Shown one piece after another: positions 15,765 to 24,544 of a stretch of 64,000 nt of DNA; the stretch's first letter is position 1, and every line of letters begins with the position of its first letter. The notes under the pieces are model-generated. The model was given only the letters and a program-made list of their open reading frames with translations, searched no databases and was not told the origin of the DNA. A program made the translations under genes and the position numbers. Origin of the DNA: Lacibacter sp. H407 (GTDB lineage: Bacteria > Bacteroidota > Bacteroidia > Chitinophagales > Chitinophagaceae); assembly GCF_037892605.1 (NCBI RefSeq), contig NZ_JBBKTU010000002.1, positions 202,384 to 266,383 on the forward strand. Reading direction: 5' to 3'.

Positions 15765-18700
15765 ATGAGAATTCTTTTACTCCTTCTTTTCGTTAGTACC
15801 ACATGGCTGCATGTATCGGCGCAGCGGTTTCCCTATGCGTTCAACCGCATCAGCACGGATGATGGAATGGGGTTGCAGTCTAATGTGCTCTTCAGTATTT
15901 ACCAGGATCAGAAAGGATATATATGGGTTGGCGGCAGTAATGGTGTGCAGCGTTTTGATGGTGCCAAGTTTGTAACGTTTAGTCCCGATGGTACCAGGGG
16001 AGATCCATTGCCAACGGTTGCCGTAAATCAAATACTTCCTGCCGATAGTACCAGCATGTGGCTGGCTGCTTTTTCATTGCGTGAGTTTGGAATTTTTAAT
16101 CCATCTACCTACAGTTATCATAAAGTGCCGTTACAGACTTCGAAGAGCCTGCCCGCCCGTTCCGAATTCAGAATGTGGCAGGATGCGTACGGCGATACCT
16201 ACATCAACATACATGGCTATGGAAAAATTGTGAAGTATGATAATAAGGCAGGAGCCTTTACCGAGAATACGCCATTGAATAAATTACCTGCTAACTGGAA
16301 AGCAACATTCAACACATTTCATGACCAGCAGAAAAAGCAATACTGGATCGTTACCGACAGCGGATTGTGTGTGTATGATGAAGCCAGTAAACAAATGTGG
16401 AGTCGAAAGTACAATCCGGCGAATCTTGCATTGTTGAATAATGCCGATGTTCAATACAGAGTTACTGAATTTTTCATTGATGATCAACGCAGACATTGGG
16501 TGTTTAACTGGCCGGGCGTGCAGGAGTTTCATTGTTTTGATTCCACAGGAACAAGATCGTTACAGGATACAGCCGGTTTAAACGGCGTAAACACTTCTTA
16601 TTCTGAACTGCGGCATTTCTTTCAAACATCGAAGGGTACACTATGGATCTACGGCCTCGGCAACTTATTCAGTGTGGAGCCGGGTAATGCAGAGAACAAA
16701 GATCGTTTTCAATTGTACCGCAATCAGTATCTCGATAATTACGGCATCCGCTACGAAGCGGTGAATCAGTTGTACGAAGATAAAGATGGGATGGTTTGGA
16801 TCGCAACCGATCAGGGGTTGTATTATACCTCGCCTTTCTCAGCCGACATCGTCAATATTTATTTATCGAACATACCGGGTTATTATAACGTAACTGATAT
16901 TATTGAATTGCAGAATGGCGACTACTGGCTCAGTACCTGGGGCAAGGGTGTGTTAACAATGAACAGAAGTTTTCGCCCTTATCCGTCACCGTTATATACC
17001 AACACTTCGTTGATTGATAAAACCAGGTTAACAGCATACAAACAAACATGGAGTATGTGTCAGCAACGTACAACCGGAAAAGTATTTATCGGTTGCCAGA
17101 TGGGTTTGCTGATGGTGTATGATCCTGCAACTAAAAAAACGGACTACCTCGAGCCCGATGTATTTGAGAATCGCACCATCCGTTATATTACGGAAGATCA
17201 GGATAACAATATTTGGTTTGGTACACAGGCAGGCCGTGTGATCAGGTATGATGGAACAGATTATAAAATTGTACTTGATCTTGGTATTGGTGCCATCATT
17301 TATAAAATATTAATTGACAAACAAGGCTGGGCGTGGATCGCCACACATGATAAAGGTGTGTATGCACTCAATACCAAAACAGGAAAAGTGGAACAGCATT
17401 ACACAGCAGATGATGCAACACAGCCATTGTTTGCCGGTACCTGTTACGATCTGGAGCAATTGAACGACAGTATTATTTATGCTGCTACAGAAGCACTGAA
17501 TATTATTAATAAAAAGACGGGTAAAGTGGAGCAGGTATCGCTGCGTGAAGGATTACCTTCCAATTCCATCAAGCGGTTGCGGTTAGATAACAGCGGATAT
17601 TTATGGATCATTACACATAAAGGATTGTCCCGTTACGATCATAAACGAAAACGTTTTACCAGTTACGGACGTAAAGACGGCATATTGATCGCTGAGTCAT
17701 CAGACAAAGCGGATTATATCTGCAGCGAAGGATACCTGATGTTTACCGGCACCAACAGTTTGTTGTTTTTTAAACCGGAAACATTTCGAAGAAGTACACC
17801 ACCGCCGGATGTTACCATCACCGATTTTTTATTGGGAAGCGAATATCAATTACTTGATTCGTTACAGCGTTTACCGGAAATACGATTAATGCCTGATCAG
17901 AATAATTTCATGATCAGCTTTGCCTGTCTTGATTACAAAAACAGGGATAAGTTTATTTACTATTATAAAATGGAAGGGCTGCATAAAGACTGGATCAGGG
18001 CCGATCGCTTATCTGTACCTTTTACTGCACTTGCACCGGGTCATTATACTTTTCTGGTGAAAGCCGAAAGCCTGGATGGAATGGTTTCAAAAAATATTTC
18101 ATCACTACGCATTTTTGTAAAACCTCCTTTCTGGCGAACCTATTGGTTTGCGGCCACATTGCTGTTGCTGCTGGCATTGATTGCTTACAGTATGCATCGT
18201 CTTCGTTTGCACCGCTACTTTGCTGTTGAAAAGATCCGCAACCGTGTAGCCCGTGATCTGCACGATGATATGGGCAGTACACTCAGCACCATTAATATTC
18301 TCAGCTCCATGGCGAAAGCAAAGTTGAATACGGATTCAATAAAAACGGGTGAATATATCAATAAGATCAGCGATAACAGTCAGCGGATGATGGAAGCAAT
18401 GGATGATATTGTGTGGGCCATTAAGCCATCCAACGACAGTATGCAGAAAGTGGTGGCACGCATGCGGGAGTTTGCCACAAGTGTGTTTGAAGCAAAAGAT
18501 ATTGACCTGGAGTTTAAAGCAGAAGAGGAAGTGAATGAAGCAAAAATTGATATGGAAGGGCGCAGGGATTTCTTCCTTATTTTTAAAGAAGCGGTGAATA
18601 ATGCAGCCAAGTATTCAAAGTGCGGCAAAGCACTCGTGCATGTATCTGTTGAAAAAACAACATTGCAGTTACGTGTAAAAGATAATGGTGTTGGATTTGA

Positions 18701-18836
18701 TGTAAAAGCAGCCGATGGAGGGAACGGGTTGGGCAATATGCAGAAGCGGACAGATGCATTGAAAGGCAAACTTCAATTGATATCGAAGCAAGGTGAAGGA
18801 ACGGAAGTAGTATTAACAGTACCTCTTAATGCATAA
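15765..18836 (+). CDS. Sensor histidine kinase with beta-propeller and Y_Y_Y sensor domain
   Basis: A 1023-residue membrane kinase. After a signal peptide (about 19 residues) come many Reg_prop-type repeats forming periplasmic beta-propellers (for example GYIWVGGSNGVQRFDG), then a Y_Y_Y domain (FYYKMEGLHKDWI, to about residue 770), one membrane helix (about 789-812), and a HisKA_3 dimerisation domain with phospho-accepting His833 (RDLHDDMGSTLSTI). A HATPase domain follows with an N box (KEAVNNAAKYS) and G boxes (DNGVGF, GNGLGNM). The sensor type is related to that of hybrid two-component systems, but no receiver is fused; the response regulator is at 20017. Ligand unknown. An operator lies in its promoter, suggesting autoregulation. 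Confidence 0.93.
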   Translation: MRILLLLLFVSTTWLHVSAQRFPYAFNRISTDDGMGLQSNVLFSIYQDQKGYIWVGGSNGVQRFDGAKFVTFSPDGTRGDPLPTVAVNQILPADSTSMWLAAFSLREFGIFNPSTYSYHKVPLQTSKSLPARSEFRMWQDAYGDTYINIHGYGKIVKYDNKAGAFTENTPLNKLPANWKATFNTFHDQQKKQYWIVTDSGLCVYDEASKQMWSRKYNPANLALLNNADVQYRVTEFFIDDQRRHWVFNWPGVQEFHCFDSTGTRSLQDTAGLNGVNTSYSELRHFFQTSKGTLWIYGLGNLFSVEPGNAENKDRFQLYRNQYLDNYGIRYEAVNQLYEDKDGMVWIATDQGLYYTSPFSADIVNIYLSNIPGYYNVTDIIELQNGDYWLSTWGKGVLTMNRSFRPYPSPLYTNTSLIDKTRLTAYKQTWSMCQQRTTGKVFIGCQMGLLMVYDPATKKTDYLEPDVFENRTIRYITEDQDNNIWFGTQAGRVIRYDGTDYKIVLDLGIGAIIYKILIDKQGWAWIATHDKGVYALNTKTGKVEQHYTADDATQPLFAGTCYDLEQLNDSIIYAATEALNIINKKTGKVEQVSLREGLPSNSIKRLRLDNSGYLWIITHKGLSRYDHKRKRFTSYGRKDGILIAESSDKADYICSEGYLMFTGTNSLLFFKPETFRRSTPPPDVTITDFLLGSEYQLLDSLQRLPEIRLMPDQNNFMISFACLDYKNRDKFIYYYKMEGLHKDWIRADRLSVPFTALAPGHYTFLVKAESLDGMVSKNISSLRIFVKPPFWRTYWFAATLLLLLALIAYSMHRLRLHRYFAVEKIRNRVARDLHDDMGSTLSTINILSSMAKAKLNTDSIKTGEYINKISDNSQRMMEAMDDIVWAIKPSNDSMQKVVARMREFATSVFEAKDIDLEFKAEEEVNEAKIDMEGRRDFFLIFKEAVNNAAKYSKCGKALVHVSVEKTTLQLRVKDNGVGFDVKAADGGNGLGNMQKRTDALKGKLQLISKQGEGTEVVLTVPLNA

Positions 18837-18839
18837 CAC

Positions 18840-19949
18840 ATGACCCGTTCACTCAGCCAGAAATTCCGCTTCTTTACGTTTATCTGTATTGGCTTGCTGG
18901 CTTATGTGCACGGGTACAATTTGAACGATACTTATCTCGCTCCTTTCAGTACAGTAGAAGAGCCATTAACATTTACCAGTTTTTTCGAATACCTTTTTGC
19001 AAACGGATTGCTTCGTTTTCGTATACCGATGTTGTTTATGATCTCGGGTTATCTCTATGCAACGTACGATCACAGGCCGTACAAACAACAGGTGAAGAGC
19101 AGGTTCCGTTCATTGATCATTCCTTACTTTATCTGGAGTGCGTTTGGATTGTTGTTTACATTTTTATTGCAACAGTTTCCTTATACTGCTAATGTTGTTT
19201 ATGCAGCAGGTATTGATCAGTTGGGTGATAACCGTCCCTACACCGAAATTGGATGGTCCGGTATGGCAGAGCGTTTGTTGTTAAGACCTATTGCCTATCA
19301 ATTGTGGTTTATTCTGGCCTTGTTCTTTTTTAACCTGCTTTATCCCGCCATCCGATGGATGGTTGTAAAACTCCCATACATCTGGCTACCGCTAACCTTC
19401 CTGTTATTTTTTGTTGCGGTGATAAATGTTCCGTTTGTTGATTTTCGTGGATTGTTTTTCTTTTCGTTTGGTGTGTGGCTGCAAAAGCGAAACATTTCAT
19501 TGGAGAAAGAGCCTGCGTGGTTAAGTGTTGGAATCGCCTTTATTGCATTCATTGGTTTATCGGTGATCAAAACATTCATGGCATTTGAACTGGAACCAAA
19601 TACCACTGCAACATTGATCAGTTTACTTGTGATCCATCAGTCGGCTGTATTGACCGGTATTGTAGCGATCTGGTTTGGGGCCGATCGGGTGGTTACATGG
19701 ATCATGAATAAAGAATGGTTTCATACGGCAAGCGGGTATTCGTTCTTTATGTTTGGCTTACATGTGCCGTTACTTCCTTACGTAATGAAATGGGCGTTAA
19801 TGAATACATCTATGTTACCAAATTACCGTTTGCTTTGTTACCTGGTTGTTCCATTTCTTGTACTTTGTTTTTGTATATGGATGGGTAGTTTACTGCGGCG
19901 GTACATTCCCCGTTTGTATCTGCTCACAACAGGAGGAAGAGGCTTCTGA
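18840..19949 (+). CDS. Acyltransferase 3 family membrane protein
   Basis: A 369-residue membrane protein with about ten helices. The start region has the family pattern R-F-F-T-F-I-C-I-G-L-L-A-Y-V-H-G (a His in the first helix), then RFRIPMLFMISGYLYA, as in enzymes that O-acylate sugars and cell-surface polymers using acyl donors from the cytoplasm. It lies 3 bp after the kinase stop codon and 67 bp before the response regulator, so it is cotranscribed with the kinase. An acyltransferase between a kinase and its partner regulator is unusual and suggests that it is an output, or a modifier, of the same system. Confidence 0.88.
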   Translation: MTRSLSQKFRFFTFICIGLLAYVHGYNLNDTYLAPFSTVEEPLTFTSFFEYLFANGLLRFRIPMLFMISGYLYATYDHRPYKQQVKSRFRSLIIPYFIWSAFGLLFTFLLQQFPYTANVVYAAGIDQLGDNRPYTEIGWSGMAERLLLRPIAYQLWFILALFFFNLLYPAIRWMVVKLPYIWLPLTFLLFFVAVINVPFVDFRGLFFFSFGVWLQKRNISLEKEPAWLSVGIAFIAFIGLSVIKTFMAFELEPNTTATLISLLVIHQSAVLTGIVAIWFGADRVVTWIMNKEWFHTASGYSFFMFGLHVPLLPYVMKWALMNTSMLPNYRLLCYLVVPFLVLCFCIWMGSLLRRYIPRLYLLTTGGRGF

Positions 19950-19955
19950 GATTAG

Positions 19956-19969
19956 TACATATTTATGTG
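19956..19969 (+). promoter_or_regulatory. Operator 4 of the CACAT-N4-ATGTG family
   Basis: TACAT-ATTT-ATGTG, beginning 37 bp before TAACTTTG (19993-20000). Target: the response regulator, which would therefore have its own regulated promoter. Confidence 0.7.
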
Positions 19970-20016
19970 ATTGGTTGGCTGTGAGGGAATATTAACTTTG
20001 TATAAACACAAGAAAC

Positions 20017-20652
20017 ATGATCAAAGTATTGCTGTATGAAGACAATCCGCAACTGCGTGAAGGGTTAACCATGTTGATCGATGGCAGTGATGGATTTACT
20101 GTACTTGCATCTTACAAAAACTGCGATAACGTAACTGATGAAGTGAAGGCATGGAACCCTGATGTGATCTTAATGGACATTGATATGCCGGGTACCAATG
20201 GTATTGAAGGGTTGAAATTGATCCGCTCACAAAACAGCACGGTAAAAATTTTAATGCTCACGGTATTTGATGATAACAAGAATGTATTTGAAGCCATCCG
20301 CAATGGTGCGAATGGGTATGTGTTGAAGAAAACTCCACCGGCTAAATTGTTAGAATATATCGAAGAGGCTGCCAGCGGCGGAGCACCAATGACAGCTTCC
20401 ATTGCTACACAGGTACTCAAAATGTTTTCGCAGGTAAATACGCATGTTCAAAATGAAGAATACCATTTGAGCGACCGTGAAAAACAAGTACTGCAGTTAC
20501 TGGTTGATGGCTTCAGTTATAAAATGATCGCTTCCGAAATGTTCATTTCCATTGATACTGTTCGAAGTCATATCAAAAAGATCTACGAAAAGCTCCACGT
20601 CAATTCAAAAAGCGAAGCAGTAGCAAAAGCATTTAAGGATAAATTGCTGTAA
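20017..20652 (+). CDS. NarL/LuxR-family response regulator
   Basis: A 211-residue response regulator. The receiver domain has the acidic pocket (YEDN), the phospho-accepting Asp54 in VILMDIDMPG and the Lys of the VLKKTPP stretch. The C-terminal LuxR-type helix-turn-helix spans about residues 150-205 (LSDREKQVLQLLVDGFSYKMIASEMFISIDTVRSHIKKIYEKL). It is the natural partner of the HisKA_3 kinase at 15765. Proteins of this class bind short inverted repeats as dimers, so it is the best local candidate to recognise CACAT-N4-ATGTG; this is inference. One such site is in its own promoter. Confidence 0.93.
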   Translation: MIKVLLYEDNPQLREGLTMLIDGSDGFTVLASYKNCDNVTDEVKAWNPDVILMDIDMPGTNGIEGLKLIRSQNSTVKILMLTVFDDNKNVFEAIRNGANGYVLKKTPPAKLLEYIEEAASGGAPMTASIATQVLKMFSQVNTHVQNEEYHLSDREKQVLQLLVDGFSYKMIASEMFISIDTVRSHIKKIYEKLHVNSKSEAVAKAFKDKLL

Positions 20653-20774
20653 ACGTTTTCTCGTATAGTATTTATCAGTACATCAACACTACCCGTTTCC
20701 AATTCATCCGGATTTTTGTTGTTTGTCTCTATTGGCAAAGGGCCTGCATATACAGTTCATCCATCTCTTTCATC

Positions 20775-20800
20775 AATAGCCTGCACAGCGGGCTATTTTT
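20775..20800 (+). terminator. Terminator after the response regulator
   Basis: AATAGCC (20775-20781) pairs with GGCTATT (20791-20797), followed by T. Confidence 0.6.
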
Positions 20801-20831
20801 GTATTCACCTTATCATCAATCAAACCTTATC

Positions 20832-22286
20832 ATGCAATTGTTCAAATCATTTCTTGTTACAGCAGCACTTTTCAGTTGCTATACGGTAACTGCACAGGAC
20901 AGCACAAAGCAAAGTAAAAACCGTCTTATCCTCGATTTTCCTGTGCTTGAATTTCCACACATGAATTATGCAGCAGGGATGTCGTTCAACAAACGCCTGC
21001 AATTGCCTTCCGGCGGCACTGTGCGTCCAACCTTCGGCGATTTTATACGTGGGTACGAAAGTCCTTCCATGCAGCAGGCACTTGCTGTTACAAAGAATCT
21101 TCATGCAACAAATTATTATTTTAATAACCGGTTATGGAACAAATGGATCGCACCGGTAAATTCTAAGAAAAAATTTCTAAACCGGCTTGCTGCGAATGCA
21201 ACGGCCGGTGCAATTGATTATGTGTTGGCGTATCACCTCATGGTGTTTGGTCCGGTTTGGCTGCATGAAGAGTTTCACCGGAATGGTGTAACGCATCAAT
21301 GTGCATCCAGCTTCGATGAAACTTATTATCGCTTCGGCGGAGGTATCCCAAGTGGTTCAGTATCGCATGTGCTGGATGAAGACATGATGCGGTTTAAAGA
21401 TAGAGCACCACAAAACATGGTGCGTAGTTTTGCAGCAGGTATTGAAGCGCAGTATCAATTGGTAAGAGCCTTGCAGAAAGATAATTTTTTCCATCCCACC
21501 AATCAGCCAAATGTTGCCATGAATATTCTTGTCACTAACCAGGCAATTGGTTATGTGAATCAGTTCAAACAAAAAGATTACGATGCCAGTATCGACTCAA
21601 TGAATAAATATGGAGTTGCAATAAAGGATCGTGATTTTGTGGGATGGGATTTTACAGCATGGGTATACGATCTGCATCGCATCAATGAACCGTATAGCAA
21701 CCGTGGTACACATCCAAACGGAACGGGGATCAACAGAGCCATCAAACGAAGTCAGCTTACAGCAGAAGAAGATCAATATTTAAGTAAGATGGGACGGATG
21801 CAGTACCTGAATTTTATTTCACCTTCCATGGTTGGTATTCATCGCATTAAATTAAATGAACAAACGGCGTTTAATTTTTCAGTTCGTCATATATTGAATT
21901 CGTTTGGGTATGATCTGGGTCTTGATGTTTTTCTCGAGACAAAAGGAACGCAATGGCTGGTAGGATTGCATGGATACAGAAATAAAGAAAAAATTTGGCC
22001 CGGTATTGAAGTAGAAAATCCTGCGATCAAACTACGTGTACGCAGAGCTCAAATACCGGTACAGGCAAGAGCAATGTTATGGCTCCAACCCAAAGATCAA
22101 TTGTTTACATCCACCAAAGCCGAACCTGGAGGTTTGTTACAACTGCGTGCTTTTTATCCAACGGGAAAATCTTTGAAGTTGTATGCAGAAGCAGAAGCAA
22201 AGACAAACGGATGGGTGGCAGCAAATCCTTATCTCGATCCGAATGTAACGGTGCGGATGGGTTTGATGGTTGATCTCAACAAATAA
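20832..22286 (+). CDS. Secreted protein with an HExxH motif, unknown family
   Basis: A 484-residue protein with a signal peptide (about 22 residues, ending VTAQ). I do not recognise the family. At residues 145-149 it has WLHEEFHRNGVTHQ, an HExxH sequence as in zinc metallopeptidases, but with no clear third ligand and no membrane helices, so catalysis is uncertain. The last 130 residues alternate in short strands (FNFSVRHILNSFGYDLGLDVF, GLLQLRAFYPTGKSLKLYAEAEAK) and end in MGLMVDLNK, which suggests an outer-membrane or extracellular beta structure. The start is set at the ATG at 20832 by the signal peptide. It has its own terminator and no CACAT-type operator. Confidence 0.6.
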   Translation: MQLFKSFLVTAALFSCYTVTAQDSTKQSKNRLILDFPVLEFPHMNYAAGMSFNKRLQLPSGGTVRPTFGDFIRGYESPSMQQALAVTKNLHATNYYFNNRLWNKWIAPVNSKKKFLNRLAANATAGAIDYVLAYHLMVFGPVWLHEEFHRNGVTHQCASSFDETYYRFGGGIPSGSVSHVLDEDMMRFKDRAPQNMVRSFAAGIEAQYQLVRALQKDNFFHPTNQPNVAMNILVTNQAIGYVNQFKQKDYDASIDSMNKYGVAIKDRDFVGWDFTAWVYDLHRINEPYSNRGTHPNGTGINRAIKRSQLTAEEDQYLSKMGRMQYLNFISPSMVGIHRIKLNEQTAFNFSVRHILNSFGYDLGLDVFLETKGTQWLVGLHGYRNKEKIWPGIEVENPAIKLRVRRAQIPVQARAMLWLQPKDQLFTSTKAEPGGLLQLRAFYPTGKSLKLYAEAEAKTNGWVAANPYLDPNVTVRMGLMVDLNK

Positions 22287-22293
22287 TCACAGT

Positions 22294-22326
22294 ATCCTGT
22301 TCGTTTATCGAACAGGATTTTTTATT
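22294..22326 (+). terminator. Terminator after the HExxH protein gene
   Basis: ATCCTGTTCG (22294-22303) pairs with CGAACAGGAT (22309-22318) and is followed by a T run. Confidence 0.9.
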
Positions 22327-22345
22327 TTGTTCAAAATGTATTCAG

Positions 22346-22879
22346 ATGTTTCCTGTTCTTACCACAGAACGTTTAGTATTACGAAAGGTTGAACAAACCG
22401 ATGCGGTGGCTGTATTAAAAGGCTACAGCGATCCGTTGGTGAATCGGCATATGTCGGTGGTCTATCATTCTTTGGAAGAAGTGCAGGTGCAACTCGATTG
22501 GTACAACGAAATTTATAACACAGGAGACGGGATCTGGTGGGCATTTAGCAAGAAGGAGAATCCGGCCATAGTGATTGGCAACGGCGGATTGCATCAGCAC
22601 AAACAGGAGCATAAATGTGTTGAGCTTGGTTACTGGATATTACCGGAAGAGCAAGGCCGTGGCTATGCATCAGAAGCCATCCGCTCCATTTGTGCGTATG
22701 CATTTACTACGATGGATGTGCACCGCATCGAAGCCATTGTTGAAGGCGACAACAATGCAAGTATGCAATTGCTTACCAAGCTGGGCTTTGCACATAAAGG
22801 TGCTCGCAAAGAATGTGAACTGAAAAACGGGCGCTATATCGATCTCCATTATTTTGCTTTGCTCAATCCGGCGCATTAA
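22346..22879 (+). CDS. GNAT-family N-acetyltransferase (RimJ/RimL type)
   Basis: A 177-residue acetyltransferase. It begins with TERLVLRKVEQTDAVAV as in RimJ/RimL enzymes and has the acetyl-CoA-binding loop LPEEQGRGYASEAI (Q/RxxGxG/A) near residue 105, followed by VHRIEAIVEGDNNASMQLLTKLGF. These enzymes transfer acetyl from acetyl-CoA to an amine, often a protein N-terminus or amino acid. The substrate is not known. It starts 20 bp after the preceding terminator. Confidence 0.88.
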   Translation: MFPVLTTERLVLRKVEQTDAVAVLKGYSDPLVNRHMSVVYHSLEEVQVQLDWYNEIYNTGDGIWWAFSKKENPAIVIGNGGLHQHKQEHKCVELGYWILPEEQGRGYASEAIRSICAYAFTTMDVHRIEAIVEGDNNASMQLLTKLGFAHKGARKECELKNGRYIDLHYFALLNPAH

Positions 22880-22934
22880 AAGCCGATGCATGTGATGTTT
22901 CCTCACATCATTTCACGCTGTACATTCCACAATT

Positions 22935-22948
22935 CACACAGTTATGCG
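22935..22948 (+). promoter_or_regulatory. Operator 5 of the CACAT-N4-ATGTG family
   Basis: CACAC-AGTT-ATGCG, beginning exactly 38 bp before TATCTTCA (22973-22980). The target is a 32-codon frame at 23018 or the Crp/Fnr gene at 23160. Confidence 0.6.
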
Positions 22949-23017
22949 ATTGATTCACGGGGTACTGCAATCTATCTTCACATCAGTTTCGTTAATATAG
23001 TTACTAAAACATTTTTT

Positions 23018-23116
23018 ATGAACGATTTAATGTGGGCCCATATCTATGTTGTTCCAACCGGTACCGGCTTTGGCTACCTGTTGATCAACTGTATCGGCAA
23101 TCCCGAAAATAACTGA
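23018..23116 (+). CDS. Possible 32-residue peptide
   Basis: A 32-codon frame starting MNDLMWAHIYVV and ending NPENN. It is the first ATG frame after operator 5 and its -7 box, at the same distance seen for other regulon members. It has no known relative that I recognise and could be chance. Confidence 0.25.
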   Translation: MNDLMWAHIYVVPTGTGFGYLLINCIGNPENN

Positions 23117-23159
23117 TGTTGCTTTTTGGTAAACGCAGGCTTTGCTTATCTTTAGCAGG

Positions 23160-23738
23160 ATGGAAATTGAATTGCTTAAACAATTTGTACAACAAATTCA
23201 TCCGTTGCCGGAAGCGGAGCTGGAACGTTTTGCTGCCAACTGGAAACCGCTGACCGTAAAACGGAAAACCATTCTTACAGCGGCCGGTGAAACTGAACGT
23301 TATGTTTATTTTGTGCTGGAAGGATTGCAACGTGCGTTTTATGTGGGCGATGGCAACAAAGAAGCAACCATTGTGTTTACCTATCCACCTTCCTTCAGCG
23401 GTGTAGCTGATAGTTTTCTTACACAAACTCCTTCGCTTTATTTTTTAGAAACCTTAACAGCCAGTCGTTTTCTCCGCATATCGTACGATGAAATGGACCA
23501 ACTGATGAAAACTTCACCAGCCATTCAACAATTTTTATTTAAGGCAACCGCTTTCGCATTAAAAGGTGCGTTACATCGGCATGTAGAATTACAATGTTTT
23601 ACAAACGAAGAAAAGTTCAGGACATTATTGCAACGCAGTCCGCATATCCTCAACCTGGTACCACACAAGTACATCGCCTCTTACCTCGGCATGGATGCCA
23701 CCAACTTCAGTAAGTTGTTAGGCTCAGTTAAAATTTAA
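23160..23738 (+). CDS. Crp/Fnr-family transcriptional regulator
   Basis: A 192-residue regulator with a beta-roll (KRKTILTAAGETERYVYFVLEGLQRAFY) and a short helix-turn-helix (YIASYLGMDATNFSKLLGSVKI) truncated after the recognition helix, as is common for this Bacteroidota branch. The ATG at 23160 gives the usual start; a longer frame reaches 23142. A promoter-like TATCTTTA lies only about 10 bp upstream of the start. Ligand and targets are unknown. It may be under operator 5, 212 bp upstream, but a promoter of its own is equally possible. Confidence 0.82.
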   Translation: MEIELLKQFVQQIHPLPEAELERFAANWKPLTVKRKTILTAAGETERYVYFVLEGLQRAFYVGDGNKEATIVFTYPPSFSGVADSFLTQTPSLYFLETLTASRFLRISYDEMDQLMKTSPAIQQFLFKATAFALKGALHRHVELQCFTNEEKFRTLLQRSPHILNLVPHKYIASYLGMDATNFSKLLGSVKI

Positions 23739-23818
23739 TTTGCACTACGTTGGAAATCTTGGTTTTTACCAAGAACTGTTTTATTGATCTGTTTGAAATT
23801 TGTGTTAAATAGAAAAAC

Positions 23819-24412
23819 ATGAAACAGATCAATAGTAACACACTTCTTGAATTATTGCAAGCCGATGTACGTGAAATTTTATTGCAATGCTCAGCCTTGC
23901 AGGCAAAACCTGCCAGCCTGCTGCAACAACAACCACAGCCGGACAAGTGGAGTGTGGCGCAGGTATTGGAACACCTGAATTTTTATTCCCGTTTTTATAT
24001 TACGGCCATTGAACAGAAATTACATTTGAATCAATCGGGGCCCAATAGAGATTTTACACCCGGTTGGCTGGGTAATTATTTTACAAAGCTGATGAAGCCT
24101 ACAGCCGAAAAAACCATTGCATCAAAAATGAAAGCACCGGCCAATGCAGTTCCTTCGGCTCAGCCCGATGCAACGGCAGTTTTAACGGAGTTTATCAGTC
24201 ATCAACATCATTTGCTCAACCTGTTACAAATTGCCCGTACTGCTAATCTTGAATACAACCGTATTCCAACTTCGCTTACAAAATTGATCAAGTTAAAGCT
24301 GGGCGATACGTTCCGTTTCTTTATTGCACATGAGCAACGGCATTTTTTACAAATTGAAAACACCCTGAAACAGATCGAGTTGAAAGATTCATCTGTTTTA
24401 CACGCTGCCTGA
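23819..24412 (+). CDS. DinB-superfamily protein
   Basis: A 197-residue four-helix-bundle protein. It has the family start LLQADVREILLQC, the PDKWSVAQVLEHLNFYSRFYI segment with the first metal-binding His, and a late HEQRHFLQIE with further His residues, so three His could bind a metal as in DinB-like thiol transferases. The function is not known; many such proteins are general thiol-dependent enzymes or orphans. The gene ends in a strong terminator. Confidence 0.85.
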   Translation: MKQINSNTLLELLQADVREILLQCSALQAKPASLLQQQPQPDKWSVAQVLEHLNFYSRFYITAIEQKLHLNQSGPNRDFTPGWLGNYFTKLMKPTAEKTIASKMKAPANAVPSAQPDATAVLTEFISHQHHLLNLLQIARTANLEYNRIPTSLTKLIKLKLGDTFRFFIAHEQRHFLQIENTLKQIELKDSSVLHAA

Positions 24413-24429
24413 TCAACCCTTATCATCAA

Positions 24430-24461
24430 AAAGATGTGATAGTGATATCACATCTTTTTTT
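24430..24461 (+). terminator. Terminator after the DinB-like gene
   Basis: A 12-bp perfect stem (24430-24441 with 24446-24457, core GATGTGATA) has a four-base loop and a T tail. Confidence 0.92.
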
Positions 24462-24478
24462 ATGTGCCGGCTTATTTT

Positions 24479-24492
24479 CACATTGATATGTG
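24479..24492 (+). promoter_or_regulatory. Operator 6 of the CACAT-N4-ATGTG family
   Basis: CACAT-TGAT-ATGTG, symmetric, 38 bp before AATCTTTG (24517-24524). It heads the unit that starts at 24545. Confidence 0.8.
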
Positions 24493-24544
24493 GTTTCCTG
24501 AAAGAATATAATTCCAAATCTTTGCAACCTTATCATCACTCATC

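Noticed and set aside
22886..23017. Upstream part of a 76-codon frame
   Set aside because: It runs through operator 5 and the promoter; only the last 32 codons, after the -7 box, are possible as a peptide.
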